From assembly GCF_007828955.1 (NCBI RefSeq), contig NZ_VIVR01000001.1, positions 4,898,001 to 4,962,000 on the forward strand: a stretch of 64,000 bases of DNA, written 5' to 3'. This stretch comes from Kitasatospora atroaurantiaca (GTDB lineage Bacteria; Actinomycetota; Actinomycetes; Streptomycetales; Streptomycetaceae). The notes under the pieces were generated by a model. That model saw only the letters and a program-made list of their open reading frames with translations, did no database searches and was not told the origin of the DNA. Of this stretch, positions 14,909-23,520 are shown piece after piece. Numbering within the stretch: the stretch's first letter is position 1; every line of letters begins with the position of its first letter. Made by a program: the position numbers and the translations under genes.

Positions 14909-17302
14909 ATGGCATCGACGTCCACACCGCTCACCCTGCCCGTGCTGCCGCTCGACGACGAGGTGGTGCTGCCGGGCATGGTGGTGCCGCTGGACCTGTC
15001 CGACACCGAGGTGCGCGCCGCCGTCGAGGCAGCCAGGGCGGCCGCCTCCGGTGCGGCCAAGCCCCAGGTCCTGCTGGTGCCGCGGCTGGACGGCTCGTAC
15101 GCCGCCGTCGGCACCCTGGCCACCGTGGAGCAGGTCGGCCGGCTCGCGGACGGCGACCCGGCGGCCCTGGTCCGGGCCGTCCGCCGGGTCCGGATCGGCG
15201 CCGGCACCACCGGACCGGGCGCCGCGCTCTGGGTCGAGACCAGCGCGTTCCGCGAGTCCTCGGTGGGCCTGCCGGTGGCCGGCCGGGCGCTGGAGCTGGT
15301 CAAGGAGTACAAGGCGCTCTCCACCCAGTGGCTGCGCAAGCGCGGCGCCTGGCAGATCGTCGACCGGGTGGCCCAGATCGAGGGCGTCGGCGAACTCGCC
15401 GACAACATCGGCTACGCCCCGTTCGCCACCGCCGAGCAGAAGCTCAAGGTGCTGCTGGAGGCCGACCAGTCGGCCCGGCTCGAGTACGCCCTGCAGCTGC
15501 TCCGCGACCACCTCGCCGAGGAGGAGGTCAACGACACCATCCGCAAGGACGTCGAGGAGGGCGTGGCCAAGCAGCAGAAGGAGTTCCTGCTCCGCCGCCA
15601 GCTGGAGGCGGTCCGCAAGGAGCTCGCCGAGCTGAACGGCGAGCCGGCCGACGAGGAGGGCGACTACCGGGCCCGGGTCGAGGCCGCCGACCTCCCGGAG
15701 AAGGTGCGGGAGGCCGCGCTCAAGGAGGTCGACAAGCTCGAGCGCTCCTCGGACCAGTCGCCCGAGGGCTCCTGGATCCGCACCTGGCTGGACACCGTCC
15801 TCGAGCTGCCCTGGAACGAGCGGACCGAGGACTCCTACGACATCACCGGTGCCCGTGCGGTGCTGGACGCCGACCACTCGGGCCTCGCCGACGTGAAGGA
15901 CCGGATCGTCGAGTACCTCGCGGTGCGCAAGCGGCGCGAGGAGCAGGGGCTCGGGCAGGTCGGCGGGCGCCGTGGCGGTGCGGTGCTGGCCCTGGTCGGC
16001 CCGCCCGGGGTCGGCAAGACCTCGCTCGGCGAGTCGGTGGCGCGCGCGATGGGGCGCACGTTCGTCCGGGTGGCGCTCGGCGGCGTACGTGACGAGGCGG
16101 AGATCCGCGGCCACCGGCGCACGTACGTCGGCGCACTCCCCGGCCGGATCGTTCGCGCCATCAAGGAGGCCGGGTCGATGAACCCGGTGGTGCTGCTCGA
16201 CGAGATCGACAAGGTCGGCTCGGACTACCGGGGCGACCCGGCGGCGGCCCTGCTCGAGGTGCTGGACCCGGCGCAGAACCACACCTTCCGAGACCATTAC
16301 CTGGAGGTCGAGCTCGACCTCTCCGACGTGGTCTTCCTGGCGACGGCGAACGTGCTGGAGGCCATCCCCGAGCCGCTGCTCGACCGGATGGAGCTGGTCC
16401 GCCTCGACGGCTACACCGAGGACGAGAAGGTCGTCATCGCCCGCGACCACCTGCTGCCGCGACAGCTGGAGCGGGCAGGCCTGAAGGCCGACGAGGTCGC
16501 GGTGGACGAGCTCGCGCTGCGCAGGCTCGCCGGCGAGTACACCCGCGAGGCGGGCGTCCGGAACCTGGAGCGCTCGATCGCCCGCATCCTGCGGAAGATC
16601 GCCGCGCAGAACGAGCTGGGCGAGCGGGAGCTGCCCGCCGCGATCGGCCCGGACGAGCTGCGGGCGCTGATCGGGCGGCCGCACCACGTCCCCGAGTCGG
16701 CGCAGGAGCCGGCCGAGCGGCGCACCGCCGTCCCCGGCGTGGCCACCGGGCTGGCGGTCACCGGCGCGGGCGGCGACGTCCTCTACATCGAGGCCTCGCT
16801 GGCGGACGCCGAGACCGGCTCCACCGGGCTCACCCTCACCGGGCAGCTGGGCGACGTGATGAAGGAGTCCGCGCACATCGCGCTCTCCTACCTGCGCTCG
16901 CGCGGCGCCGAGCTGGAGCTGCCGGTCACCGGCCTGCGGGACCGCGGCATCCACCTGCACGTCCCCGCCGGAGCCGTCCCCAAGGACGGGCCGAGCGCCG
17001 GCATCACCATGACCACCGCGCTGGCCTCGCTGCTCTCGGGGCGCAAGGTCCGTACGGACGTGGCGATGACGGGCGAGGTCTCGCTGACCGGGCGGGTCCT
17101 GCCGATCGGCGGGGTGAAGCAGAAGCTGCTCGCCGCCGACCGGGCCGGGATCACCACGGTGGTCATCCCCAAGCGCAACGAGCCCGACCTGGACGACGTC
17201 CCGGCCGAGGTGCTGGAGCGGCTGACGGTGCACCCGGTGGCCGACGTACGGGAGGTGCTGAGGCTGGCCCTGGAGCCGGCGGAGGTCCTGGTGGCCGCGT
17301 GA
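14909..17302 (+). CDS. lon: ATP-dependent Lon protease
   Basis: A 797-residue cytoplasmic AAA+ protease that degrades misfolded and regulatory proteins. It has the N-terminal substrate-recognition domain (LPVLPLDDEVVLPGM), a helical linker, the AAA+ module with Walker A GPPGVGKTS (Lys370) and Walker B VVLLDEIDKVG, and the C-terminal protease domain with catalytic Ser696 in PKDGPSAG and Lys739 in GGVKQK; the 43-residue spacing equals that of E. coli S679/K722. GGGGAG precedes the ATG. A HAIR-like site lies just upstream, and a GC hairpin follows the stop. Confidence 0.97.
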   Translation: MASTSTPLTLPVLPLDDEVVLPGMVVPLDLSDTEVRAAVEAARAAASGAAKPQVLLVPRLDGSYAAVGTLATVEQVGRLADGDPAALVRAVRRVRIGAGTTGPGAALWVETSAFRESSVGLPVAGRALELVKEYKALSTQWLRKRGAWQIVDRVAQIEGVGELADNIGYAPFATAEQKLKVLLEADQSARLEYALQLLRDHLAEEEVNDTIRKDVEEGVAKQQKEFLLRRQLEAVRKELAELNGEPADEEGDYRARVEAADLPEKVREAALKEVDKLERSSDQSPEGSWIRTWLDTVLELPWNERTEDSYDITGARAVLDADHSGLADVKDRIVEYLAVRKRREEQGLGQVGGRRGGAVLALVGPPGVGKTSLGESVARAMGRTFVRVALGGVRDEAEIRGHRRTYVGALPGRIVRAIKEAGSMNPVVLLDEIDKVGSDYRGDPAAALLEVLDPAQNHTFRDHYLEVELDLSDVVFLATANVLEAIPEPLLDRMELVRLDGYTEDEKVVIARDHLLPRQLERAGLKADEVAVDELALRRLAGEYTREAGVRNLERSIARILRKIAAQNELGERELPAAIGPDELRALIGRPHHVPESAQEPAERRTAVPGVATGLAVTGAGGDVLYIEASLADAETGSTGLTLTGQLGDVMKESAHIALSYLRSRGAELELPVTGLRDRGIHLHVPAGAVPKDGPSAGITMTTALASLLSGRKVRTDVAMTGEVSLTGRVLPIGGVKQKLLAADRAGITTVVIPKRNEPDLDDVPAEVLERLTVHPVADVREVLRLALEPAEVLVAA

Positions 17303-17309
17303 ACCCATC

Positions 17310-17339
17310 AGGGGCGCGGAGGGCACCCCCCGCGCCCCT
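17310..17339 (+). terminator. Terminator hairpin after lon
   Basis: Inverted repeat AGGGGCGCGG / CCGCGCCCCT (arms 17310-17319 and 17330-17339) begins eight bases past the lon stop. The arm equals the first ten bases of the palindromic element family, although the rest of that element is missing. Confidence 0.6.
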
Positions 17340-17399
17340 GGGGTCGGCGCCTCTCGCAGTGCGAGACGCTCTTGTGAGAATATTCGTCAGCACGCCACC

Positions 17400-17507
17400 A
17401 TGGGTGCCATCCTCTACCTCTATTACTATGCCGAGGTCGAACGGGAGAGCGGCGGAGTGGTGCTCCAGGGCACGGCCACCGAGGGCGCGCGGATAAGCGT
17501 TCGGTAG
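17400..17507 (+). CDS. Possible 35-residue small protein
   Basis: An ATG at 17400 opens a reading frame of 35 codons (MGAILYLYYYAEVERES...GARISVR) ending in TAG, between lon and the GtrA gene. About 80 percent of codons end in G or C, as in neighbouring genes, and the N-terminus is Tyr-rich. There is no clear ribosome site. It may be a genuine small protein or chance; I do not recognise a family. Confidence 0.3.
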   Translation: MGAILYLYYYAEVERESGGVVLQGTATEGARISVR

Positions 17508-17567
17508 TACCCCCCGCGGGGGTCTCCCGAATACCACCGCGAAACCTTCGCATGCCACACTGCCGGA

Positions 17568-18080
17568 ATGCCGTCACCTACTCAGAAGGCGCTGGCCCGA
17601 GTCCCGGGCCGACTGCGTCCGTTCCTGGTGCAGCACCGCAAGCTGGTGAAGTTCCTCCTGGTTGGCGGCACCTGCTTCCTGCTGACCATGGCCATCAACT
17701 TCGGCCTCAAGCTCACGGTCCTGCACGCCAAGCCGGTGGTCGCGCTGACCATCGCCACCGTGATCGCGACCGTCGTGTCGTACATCCTGAACCGGCAGTG
17801 GTCGTTCCGGACCAACGGCAGACACCGCGAGGCGGTGCTGTTCGCCGTGGTCAGCGCGCTGGCGGTGCTGGTGAACGACGCGCCGCTGGTGGTCTCGCGG
17901 TACGTCCTGGACCTGCGCGAGCCCGACGTCAGCTCGTTCACCCAGGAGGTCGCCGACTTCCTCAGCGGGATGATCATCGGGACACTGCTCGCCATGGTCT
18001 TCCGGTACTGGGCCATGCAGCGCTGGGTCTTCGTCCACCGCGAGGCACCGGTCGAGCAGCCGCAGCCCGAGCACGTGTGA
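17568..18080 (+). CDS. GtrA-family membrane protein
   Basis: A 170-residue GtrA/DPMS-like protein with four predicted membrane helices (FLLVGGTCFLLTMAINFGL, VALTIATVIATVVSYILN, VLFAVVSALAVLVNDAPL, FLSGMIIGTLLAMVFRYWAM) and the family signature LNRQWSFR after helix 2. Family members are thought to help flip or transfer polyprenyl-linked sugars for cell-envelope glycan decoration. No glycosyltransferase is adjacent. A palindrome CCCCCGCGGGGG at 17511-17522 lies in the short upstream region; the ribosome site is weak. A canonical terminator follows. Confidence 0.9.
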   Translation: MPSPTQKALARVPGRLRPFLVQHRKLVKFLLVGGTCFLLTMAINFGLKLTVLHAKPVVALTIATVIATVVSYILNRQWSFRTNGRHREAVLFAVVSALAVLVNDAPLVVSRYVLDLREPDVSSFTQEVADFLSGMIIGTLLAMVFRYWAMQRWVFVHREAPVEQPQPEHV

Positions 18081-18082
18081 CC

Positions 18083-18108
18083 GGGGTGGGCCTTCCAGGG
18101 CCCACCCC
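18083..18108 (+). terminator. Intrinsic terminator after the GtrA gene
   Basis: Ten-base-pair stem GGGGTGGGCC / GGCCCACCCC with loop TTCCAG, followed directly by TTTCTTG. It lies three bases past the stop codon and faces the convergent xylA gene. Confidence 0.9.
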
Positions 18109-18131
18109 TTTCTTGTGCGGACGCCCTTGCT

Positions 18132-19289
18132 TCAGACGCCCAGCAGGTGGTCCATCGCCAACTGGTCGAGCTGCTCGAAGGCCATACCCCGACGGGCCGC
18201 CGCCTCGATGTCGAACTCCTCGAAGGCGCAGCGGTCGGTGAGCAGTGCAGCGAGGCCGTCCTGTGCGGTGGGCAGTGCCAGCTCGTCCAGCCTGGCCGCC
18301 CGCAGCGCCTCCTGGACGGCCGGGTCGGCGCGGAAGGCCAGCGCCTTCTGCTTGAGCACCAGATAGTTGTGCATGCAGGCCGCCGCCGAGGCCCAGACGC
18401 CGTCGATGTCCTCGGTGCGCGGCGGCTTGAAGTCGAAGTGGCGCGGGCCGTCGTAGCCGGCGCTCTCCAGCAGGTCCACCAGCCAGAACGCGCTGCGCAG
18501 GTCGCCGGCGCCGAAGCGCAGGTCCTGGTCGTACTTGATGCCCGACTGGCCGTTCAGGTCGATGTGGAAGAGCTTGCCGTGCCACAGGGCCTGCGCGATG
18601 CCGTGGGTGAAGTTCAGGCCCGCCATCTGCTCATGGCCCACCTCGGGGTTGAGGCCCACCCGGTCGGGGCGCTCGAGCGAGTTGATGAAGGCCAGCGCGT
18701 GGCCGACGGTCGGCAGCAGGATGTCGCCGCGCGGCTCGTTGGGCTTGGGCTCGATCGCGAAGCGCAGGTCGTAGCCCTGGCTCTCGACGTACTCGCCGAG
18801 CAGGTCGAAGGCCTCCTTCAGCCGGTCCAGCGCCACCCGGACGTCCTTGGACGCGCCGTGTTCCGAGCCCTCGCGGCCGCCCCAGGCGACGTAGGTGGTC
18901 GCGCCCAGCTCGACGGCGAGGTCGATGTTGCGGATGGTCTTGCGCAGCGCGTACCGGCGGACGTCGCGGTCGTTGGCGGTGAAGGCGCCGTCCTTGAAGA
19001 CCGGGTGGGTGAAGAGGTTGGTGGTGGCCATCGGCACCTTGAGGCCGGTGACGTCCAGCGCCTGCCGGAAGCGCTTGACCGCCGTCTCGCGCTCGGCCTC
19101 GGAGGCGCCGAAGGGGATCAGGTCGTCGTCGTGGAAGGTGACGCCGTACGCGCCCAGATCGGCCAGCCGGGTGACGGTCTCGACCGGGTCCAGGGCCGGA
19201 CGGGTGGCGTCACCGAAGGGATCGCGGCCCTGCCAGCCGACGGTCCACAGGCCGAAGGTGAACTTGTCGGAGGGGACGGGGGTGGGCAT
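18132..19289 (-). CDS. xylA: Xylose isomerase
   Basis: Converts D-xylose to D-xylulose, and D-glucose to D-fructose, in the cytoplasm. The 385-residue length and the sequence match the class I actinomycete enzyme: catalytic-base region VTFHDDDLIPFG (His53), AWGGREGSE, FAIEPKPNEPRGD (metal and Lys site), GLNPEVGHEQMAGLNF, LFHIDLNGQ and HFDFKPPRTED. GAGGAG lies six bases before the ATG. It is divergent from xylB, with a 91-base shared region carrying a xylO-like half-site, so xylose control by the downstream ROK repressor is likely. Confidence 0.98.
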   Translation of the reverse strand: MPTPVPSDKFTFGLWTVGWQGRDPFGDATRPALDPVETVTRLADLGAYGVTFHDDDLIPFGASEAERETAVKRFRQALDVTGLKVPMATTNLFTHPVFKDGAFTANDRDVRRYALRKTIRNIDLAVELGATTYVAWGGREGSEHGASKDVRVALDRLKEAFDLLGEYVESQGYDLRFAIEPKPNEPRGDILLPTVGHALAFINSLERPDRVGLNPEVGHEQMAGLNFTHGIAQALWHGKLFHIDLNGQSGIKYDQDLRFGAGDLRSAFWLVDLLESAGYDGPRHFDFKPPRTEDIDGVWASAAACMHNYLVLKQKALAFRADPAVQEALRAARLDELALPTAQDGLAALLTDRCAFEEFDIEAAARRGMAFEQLDQLAMDHLLGV

Positions 19290-19302
19290 GGGCAGCTCCT
19301 CT

Positions 19303-19330
19303 ATTCGTCATGGCAGAAAACAAACTAATA
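19303..19330. promoter_or_regulatory. xylO: xyl operator-like site in the xylA/xylB divergent region
   Basis: The half-site ACAAACTAATA (19320-19330) equals one arm of the Bacillus xyl operator as I remember it. The other arm, ATTCGTCA at 19303, is degenerate. It lies between the two ribosome sites, where both promoters must overlap. Likely ligand: the XylR-type protein encoded at 20906-22129. Confidence 0.55.
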
Positions 19331-19380
19331 TCCGTCCGCACCGTTGGGAAGGCCCGGTGCGAGGCGAAGGAGGGTGCGGC

Positions 19381-20799
19381 ATGGCTGCAGCGCGGCGGAT
19401 CGTCATCGGGGTGGACAGCTCGACCCAGGCCACCAAGGCCCTCGCGGTCGACGCGGACACCGGCGAGGTGCTGGGCGAGGGACGGGCCGCGCACCTGGTG
19501 AGCGGGGTCGGCGGGGCCCGCGAGAGCGACCCGGAGGCATGGTGGCGGGCCCTGCTGGACGCCGTGGCCGCCACCGGCCACGCGGCGGCGGCCGAGGCGG
19601 TCTCGGTCGCCGGCCAACAGCACGGACTGGTCGCCCTGGACGCCGGCGGCAGCCCGGTGCACCCGGCGCTGCTGTGGAACGACACCCGTTCCGCCGGGCA
19701 GGCGGCGGCGCTGGTCGGGGCGCTCGGCCGGGAGGAGTGGGCGCGCCGGACGGGCAGCGTGCCGGGCGCCTCGTTCACCGTCACCAAGTGGGCCTGGCTG
19801 CGCGAGCACGGGCTCGCGGACGCGGTGACGGCGGTACGGCTGCCGCACGACTACCTCACCGAACGGCTGACGGGCCGTCCGGTCACCGAGCGCAGCGACG
19901 TCTCGGGCACCGGCTGGTGGGGCGAGGGCGGCTACGACGAGGAGATCCTCGAGCTGGTCGGGCTCGAACGCTCGTACCTGCCGGAGGTCGTGGCGCCGGG
20001 AGCGGCGGCGGGCGAGGTGCGCGGCGAGGCCGGCGGGCTGCGGCCGGGCACGCCCGTCGCGGTGGGGGCAGGGGACAACGCGGCGGCGGCGCTCGGGCTC
20101 GGGCTGACGTACGGTCAGCCGGTCGTCTCGCTGGGGACCTCGGGCACCGCGTACGCCGTCACGCGCGGTCGGCCGGCCGACCCGAGCGGGGTGGTGGCCG
20201 GGTTCGCGGCGGCTCATGGCGGCTGGCTGCCACTGGCCTGCACGCTCAACTGCACGCTCGCCGTCGACCGGGTGGCCGCCCTGCTCGGCCGCGACCGGGA
20301 GGCCGTCGAGCCGGGTGGCAGCGCGGTGATGCTGCCGTTCCTGGACGGCGAGCGCACCCCCGACCTGCCGTACGCCTCCGGGCTGGTGCACGGCCTGCGG
20401 CACGACACCACCGCGGGCCAGCTGCTGCAGGCGGCGTACGACGGCGCGGCCTACGCACTGCTGGGGGCACTGGACGAGGTGCTGCGCGCCGGAGCTGAGG
20501 AAGCGTCGGACGCGCCGCTGCTGCTGATCGGCGGCGGGGCGAAGGGGCGGGCCTGGCGGGAGACGGTCCGCCGGCTGTCCGGGCGGGCGGTGCAGGTGCC
20601 GGCGGCGGGCGAGCTGGTGGCGCTGGGGGCGGCGGCGCAGGCCGCGGGGCTTCTGACCGGAGAGGACCCGGCGGCCGTCGCCCGACGCTGGGGCACGGCG
20701 GCCGGGCCGGTGCTCGAGCCGGTGGCCCGGGACGAGGCGGCGCTCGCGCGGATCGCGTCGACGCTCGCGGAGGGCGCGGGGCTGCTGGGGCGGGGCTGA
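19381..20799 (+). CDS. xylB: Xylulokinase
   Basis: Phosphorylates D-xylulose with ATP, the second step of xylose use after XylA. The 472-residue FGGY-family kinase has the N-terminal loop VIGVDSSTQATKA, substrate region VAGQQHG and PALLWNDTRS, DVSGTGWW, the ATP-site loop SLGTSGTAYAV and the C-terminal GGGAKGRAWRE. The ATG at 19381 has GGAGGG seven bases upstream; the longer reading overlaps xylA on the other strand and is rejected. The ROK regulator follows 106 bases later on the same strand. Confidence 0.97.
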   Translation: MAAARRIVIGVDSSTQATKALAVDADTGEVLGEGRAAHLVSGVGGARESDPEAWWRALLDAVAATGHAAAAEAVSVAGQQHGLVALDAGGSPVHPALLWNDTRSAGQAAALVGALGREEWARRTGSVPGASFTVTKWAWLREHGLADAVTAVRLPHDYLTERLTGRPVTERSDVSGTGWWGEGGYDEEILELVGLERSYLPEVVAPGAAAGEVRGEAGGLRPGTPVAVGAGDNAAAALGLGLTYGQPVVSLGTSGTAYAVTRGRPADPSGVVAGFAAAHGGWLPLACTLNCTLAVDRVAALLGRDREAVEPGGSAVMLPFLDGERTPDLPYASGLVHGLRHDTTAGQLLQAAYDGAAYALLGALDEVLRAGAEEASDAPLLLIGGGAKGRAWRETVRRLSGRAVQVPAAGELVALGAAAQAAGLLTGEDPAAVARRWGTAAGPVLEPVARDEAALARIASTLAEGAGLLGRG

Positions 20800-20905
20800 C
20801 GGTTCGTCGGCGCGACGCGGCGCGGAAAGGCCGCCGGAACAGACGACGGCTACGCTGCAAGCGTCCGACCGGCTGTTCGACCGGTCCAGAGTCGGGGTGA
20901 CGAAC

Positions 20906-22129
20906 ATGCGGGAGACGGACGTGCGGCGGGCCGGGCCCGCGAGCCAGCAGGGCATGCGCTGGGCCAACCTGGCCCTCGTCCTGGGGGAGATCGCGGCCGA
21001 ACCGCGCTCCCGGGCCGAGGTCGCGGCGGCCACCGGGCTCACCCGGGCGGCGGTCTCCTCCCTGGTGGAGGAGCTGCTGGCGGCCGGGCTGCTCACCGAA
21101 CCCGGCCCTGCGGTGCCGAGCGGCCGGGTGGGTCGGCCGGGCACCGCGCTGGCGCTCAATCCGGAGGGGCCCGGCGGTGTGGGAGCCGAGGTCGGGGTGG
21201 AGCACCTGGCGGCCTGCGTGGTGGACCTGCGCGGGGAGGTGCGGAGCTGGCACCGGGTCGAGGTCTGCAACCGGGGCCGCGCGTCGGCCGCCGTCCTGGC
21301 CGAGCTCGCCGGGCTGCTGCGCCGCGCCGCCGAGGACGCGGGCCTGCGAACGGCAGGGCTGACGCTGGCCGTTCCCGGACTGGTCGGGGCGGCCGAGGGA
21401 GTGGTGGAACGGGCCGCCAACCTGGGGTGGTCGGGCGTGCCGGCCGCTGCCGAACTGAGACTGGCGCTGCGGGCGGCCGGCGCGGGCGAACTCGCAGCGC
21501 TGCCGATCGAGGTGGACAACGAGGCCAACCTGGGCGGCCTCGCCGAGCTCTGGCTGGGTGGCAGACCCGCCGACTTCATCCACCTCTCGGCCGAGGCGGG
21601 CATCGGCTCGGCGATCGTGGTCGGCGGGCGGCTGCTGCGAGGGGCGCGCGGCTTCGCGGGCGAGCTGGGTCACGTTCCCGTGCGCCCGGACGGACCCGAG
21701 TGCGCCTGTGGGGCACGCGGCTGCCTGGAGCAGTACGCGGGCGAGTCGGCGGTGCTGCGGGCGGCGGGCCTGGAGGGCGTACGCGGCGACTGGGTCGCGC
21801 TGCTCGCCGAGCGGGCGGCGGCCGGGGACGCGGCCGTACGGGAGGCGCTGGCCGAGGCCGGGGCGGCGCTCGGCATCGCGGCGGCCGGGGCGGTCAACCT
21901 GCTGGACCCGGCGGAGCTCGTCCTGGGCGGGGGGTACGCGGAGCTGGGGGAGTGGCTGCTGCCGGCGATGCGGGCGGAGCTGCGTGGGCGCGTGACGGTG
22001 CGGCCGTGGTCGGACGAGTGGCTGACCGTGTCGCGGCTCGGACGGCGGGGGCCGCTGCTGGGCGCGGCGGTCGGCGTGGTCCGGGCCATCATCGCCGACC
22101 CGGGACGCTTCGCCACGGCCGACCAGTAG
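20906..22129 (+). CDS. xylR: ROK-family transcriptional repressor, probable xylose repressor
   Basis: A 407-residue ROK protein. It has an N-terminal winged helix (LGEIAAEPRSRAEVAAATGLT, AAVSSLVEELLAAGLL) and a C-terminal sugar-kinase-like fold with the ROK signature (SAEAGIGSAIVVGGRLLRGA, GELGH) and the zinc site CACGARGC. Its position behind xylAB and the xylO-like site make it the likely xylose-responsive repressor. I chose the ATG at 20906 (GGGGTGA five bases upstream); a GTG at 20897 is an alternative. Two palindromic elements follow its stop codon. Confidence 0.88.
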   Translation: MRETDVRRAGPASQQGMRWANLALVLGEIAAEPRSRAEVAAATGLTRAAVSSLVEELLAAGLLTEPGPAVPSGRVGRPGTALALNPEGPGGVGAEVGVEHLAACVVDLRGEVRSWHRVEVCNRGRASAAVLAELAGLLRRAAEDAGLRTAGLTLAVPGLVGAAEGVVERAANLGWSGVPAAAELRLALRAAGAGELAALPIEVDNEANLGGLAELWLGGRPADFIHLSAEAGIGSAIVVGGRLLRGARGFAGELGHVPVRPDGPECACGARGCLEQYAGESAVLRAAGLEGVRGDWVALLAERAAAGDAAVREALAEAGAALGIAAAGAVNLLDPAELVLGGGYAELGEWLLPAMRAELRGRVTVRPWSDEWLTVSRLGRRGPLLGAAVGVVRAIIADPGRFATADQ

Positions 22130-22138
22130 GGCATCCCC

Positions 22139-22214
22139 AGGGGCGCGGGGAACTGCGCGGGTTCGGAAGGCTGGGGCCTGCGGTCTTCCGTTTCGCGCAG
22201 TTCCTCGCGCCCCT
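22139..22214. repeat. Palindromic intergenic element, copy C
   Basis: Arms of 21 bases (22139-22159 and 22194-22214) with one mismatch, nine bases past the xylR stop. The flank TTGTGGTTGTCCGGTTGCC after the right arm matches the flanks of the other copies. Confidence 0.82.
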
Positions 22215-22275
22215 GTTGTGGTTGTCCGGTTGCCTATGGGAGGCGGTGGGCGGCCGATCAGGTTTGGGTATCCCC

Positions 22276-22350
22276 AGGGGCGCGGGGACCTGCGCGAAAC
22301 GGCAGGGCACGGGTCGTCACCTTCCGATCTCGCGCAGTTCCTCGCGCCCC
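22276..22350. repeat. Palindromic intergenic element, copy D
   Basis: Arms 22276-22297 and 22330-22350, about 60 bases after copy C, so two copies stand between the convergent xylR and DUF3533 genes. Its conserved 3' flank (GGTGGTTACTCGGCTGCCTGG) runs into the DUF3533 coding sequence and supplies its stop codon and last residues. Confidence 0.82.
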
Positions 22351-22358
22351 AACGGTGG

Positions 22359-23426
22359 TTACTCGGCTGCCTGGCCGACCCGCAGAGCCGGGGCCTCGAC
22401 GGGGACCGCCTCGCGGCCGCTGCGCGGCCTGCGGATCACGGCGGCCATGGTGACGGCGATGCCGACCGCGGCCCACGCGGCCAGCACCAGCAGGGGCACG
22501 GCGATGTTGGTGCCGCCGAAGTAGGCGATCGACCGGGCGACGTCGGTGCCCGCGCCGTTCGGGATCCAGGCGCCGATCGCCCGCCAGAACGGCGGCATCA
22601 TCGGTGGCGGGAAGACGCCACCCGCACTCGGATTGCCGAGCACCACGAAGATCAGTACAGCCAGCCCGATGCCGACGATGTCGAAGAGGCATTCCAGCGC
22701 CATGGTGATCGTCCCGACCGCGAACACCACCAGGCTGCCCAGACCGATCAGCCCCCAGATGGAGCCGGGCAGCGCGCCCAGGATCGGCCCGATGATCAGC
22801 GCACCGCCGATGCCCGCCGCGACGGAGTACAGCGCCAGTGTGCCCAGCCGGATCAGCGCCCGGTCACGGTTGGCGGGCCGGGCGCCGGCGCTGATGCCGA
22901 GGATCGAGGCGACCAGATAGCCACCGACGCACCAGCCGACCACGAGGTAGAAGGAGGAGAGCCCCTCCGCATCGCCCTTGGCCAGCGGGATGACGTCCTC
23001 GACCTTGACCGTCCGTCCCTGCGACTTGTCCAGCGCGGTGACGATCCTCTCGGCCGCCGTCGCCGCCGCCGGCCCGCGCGCCTCGGCGACCAGCAGGGTG
23101 TCCTCGGTGCCCGCCGGGTCGACGACCAGCGCCGCGTAGATCTTCTGGTCGTTCATCCGCGCGAGGGCGTCCGCCCGGTCGGTGGCGGTGACGGCCTTGA
23201 CCGCGTCGTCCGGTACGGACTCCAGCGCGGCCACCAGCTTCGGGCTGACCTGTGGCGGGGCCACGACGGCGATGGAGAGCTGGTGCGGGGTGGGGTGGTG
23301 CAGGGCGCCGACGTACGAGGTGATGAAGCCGAGCTGCAGCAGCAGGACGGCGATCACCAGCATCGCGGCGCGTGGTGTCACGGCGTCCTTCAGTTCTGCG
23401 ATGAGTCCCTGACCCTGGCCGGCCAT
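22359..23426 (-). CDS. DUF3533-type (ABC-2/YhgE-like) membrane protein
   Basis: A 355-residue membrane protein: one N-terminal helix (AAMLVIAVLLLQLGFITSYV), an outside domain of about 130 residues, then five helices (YLVVGWCVGGYLVASILG, IGGALIIGPILGAL, GLGSLVVFAVGTITMAL, IGLAVLIFVVLG, VPLLVLAAWAAVGIAV). This is the layout of DUF3533/YhgE-Pip proteins, linked to export or envelope stress. GAGGAG lies seven bases before the start. It is divergent from a MarR regulator with palindromes between them, suggesting drug- or stress-inducible control. The last codons come from palindromic element D. Substrate unknown. Confidence 0.82.
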   Translation of the reverse strand: MAGQGQGLIAELKDAVTPRAAMLVIAVLLLQLGFITSYVGALHHPTPHQLSIAVVAPPQVSPKLVAALESVPDDAVKAVTATDRADALARMNDQKIYAALVVDPAGTEDTLLVAEARGPAAATAAERIVTALDKSQGRTVKVEDVIPLAKGDAEGLSSFYLVVGWCVGGYLVASILGISAGARPANRDRALIRLGTLALYSVAAGIGGALIIGPILGALPGSIWGLIGLGSLVVFAVGTITMALECLFDIVGIGLAVLIFVVLGNPSAGGVFPPPMMPPFWRAIGAWIPNGAGTDVARSIAYFGGTNIAVPLLVLAAWAAVGIAVTMAAVIRRPRSGREAVPVEAPALRVGQAAE

Positions 23427-23462
23427 CCAACATCTCCTCAGATTTAGGGGCAGAACGGATAC

Positions 23463-23483
23463 TTCATATCATGAAACAGTTTC
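23463..23483. promoter_or_regulatory. MarR operator candidates between the DUF3533 and marR genes
   Basis: Two overlapping palindromes, TTCAT-N3-ATGAA (23463-23475) and GAAAC-A-GTTTC (23473-23483), sit in the 94-base divergent region, the AT-rich part of it. The adjacent MarR-family protein is the obvious binder. Confidence 0.5.
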
Positions 23484-23520
23484 CGTTCGATGAAGCAGCG
23501 GGCTGCGGGATACTGACGCC

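Noticed and set aside
14873..17326. An 817-residue open frame on the minus strand opposite lon
   Set aside because: Antisense shadow of lon with low-complexity composition and no recognisable family.
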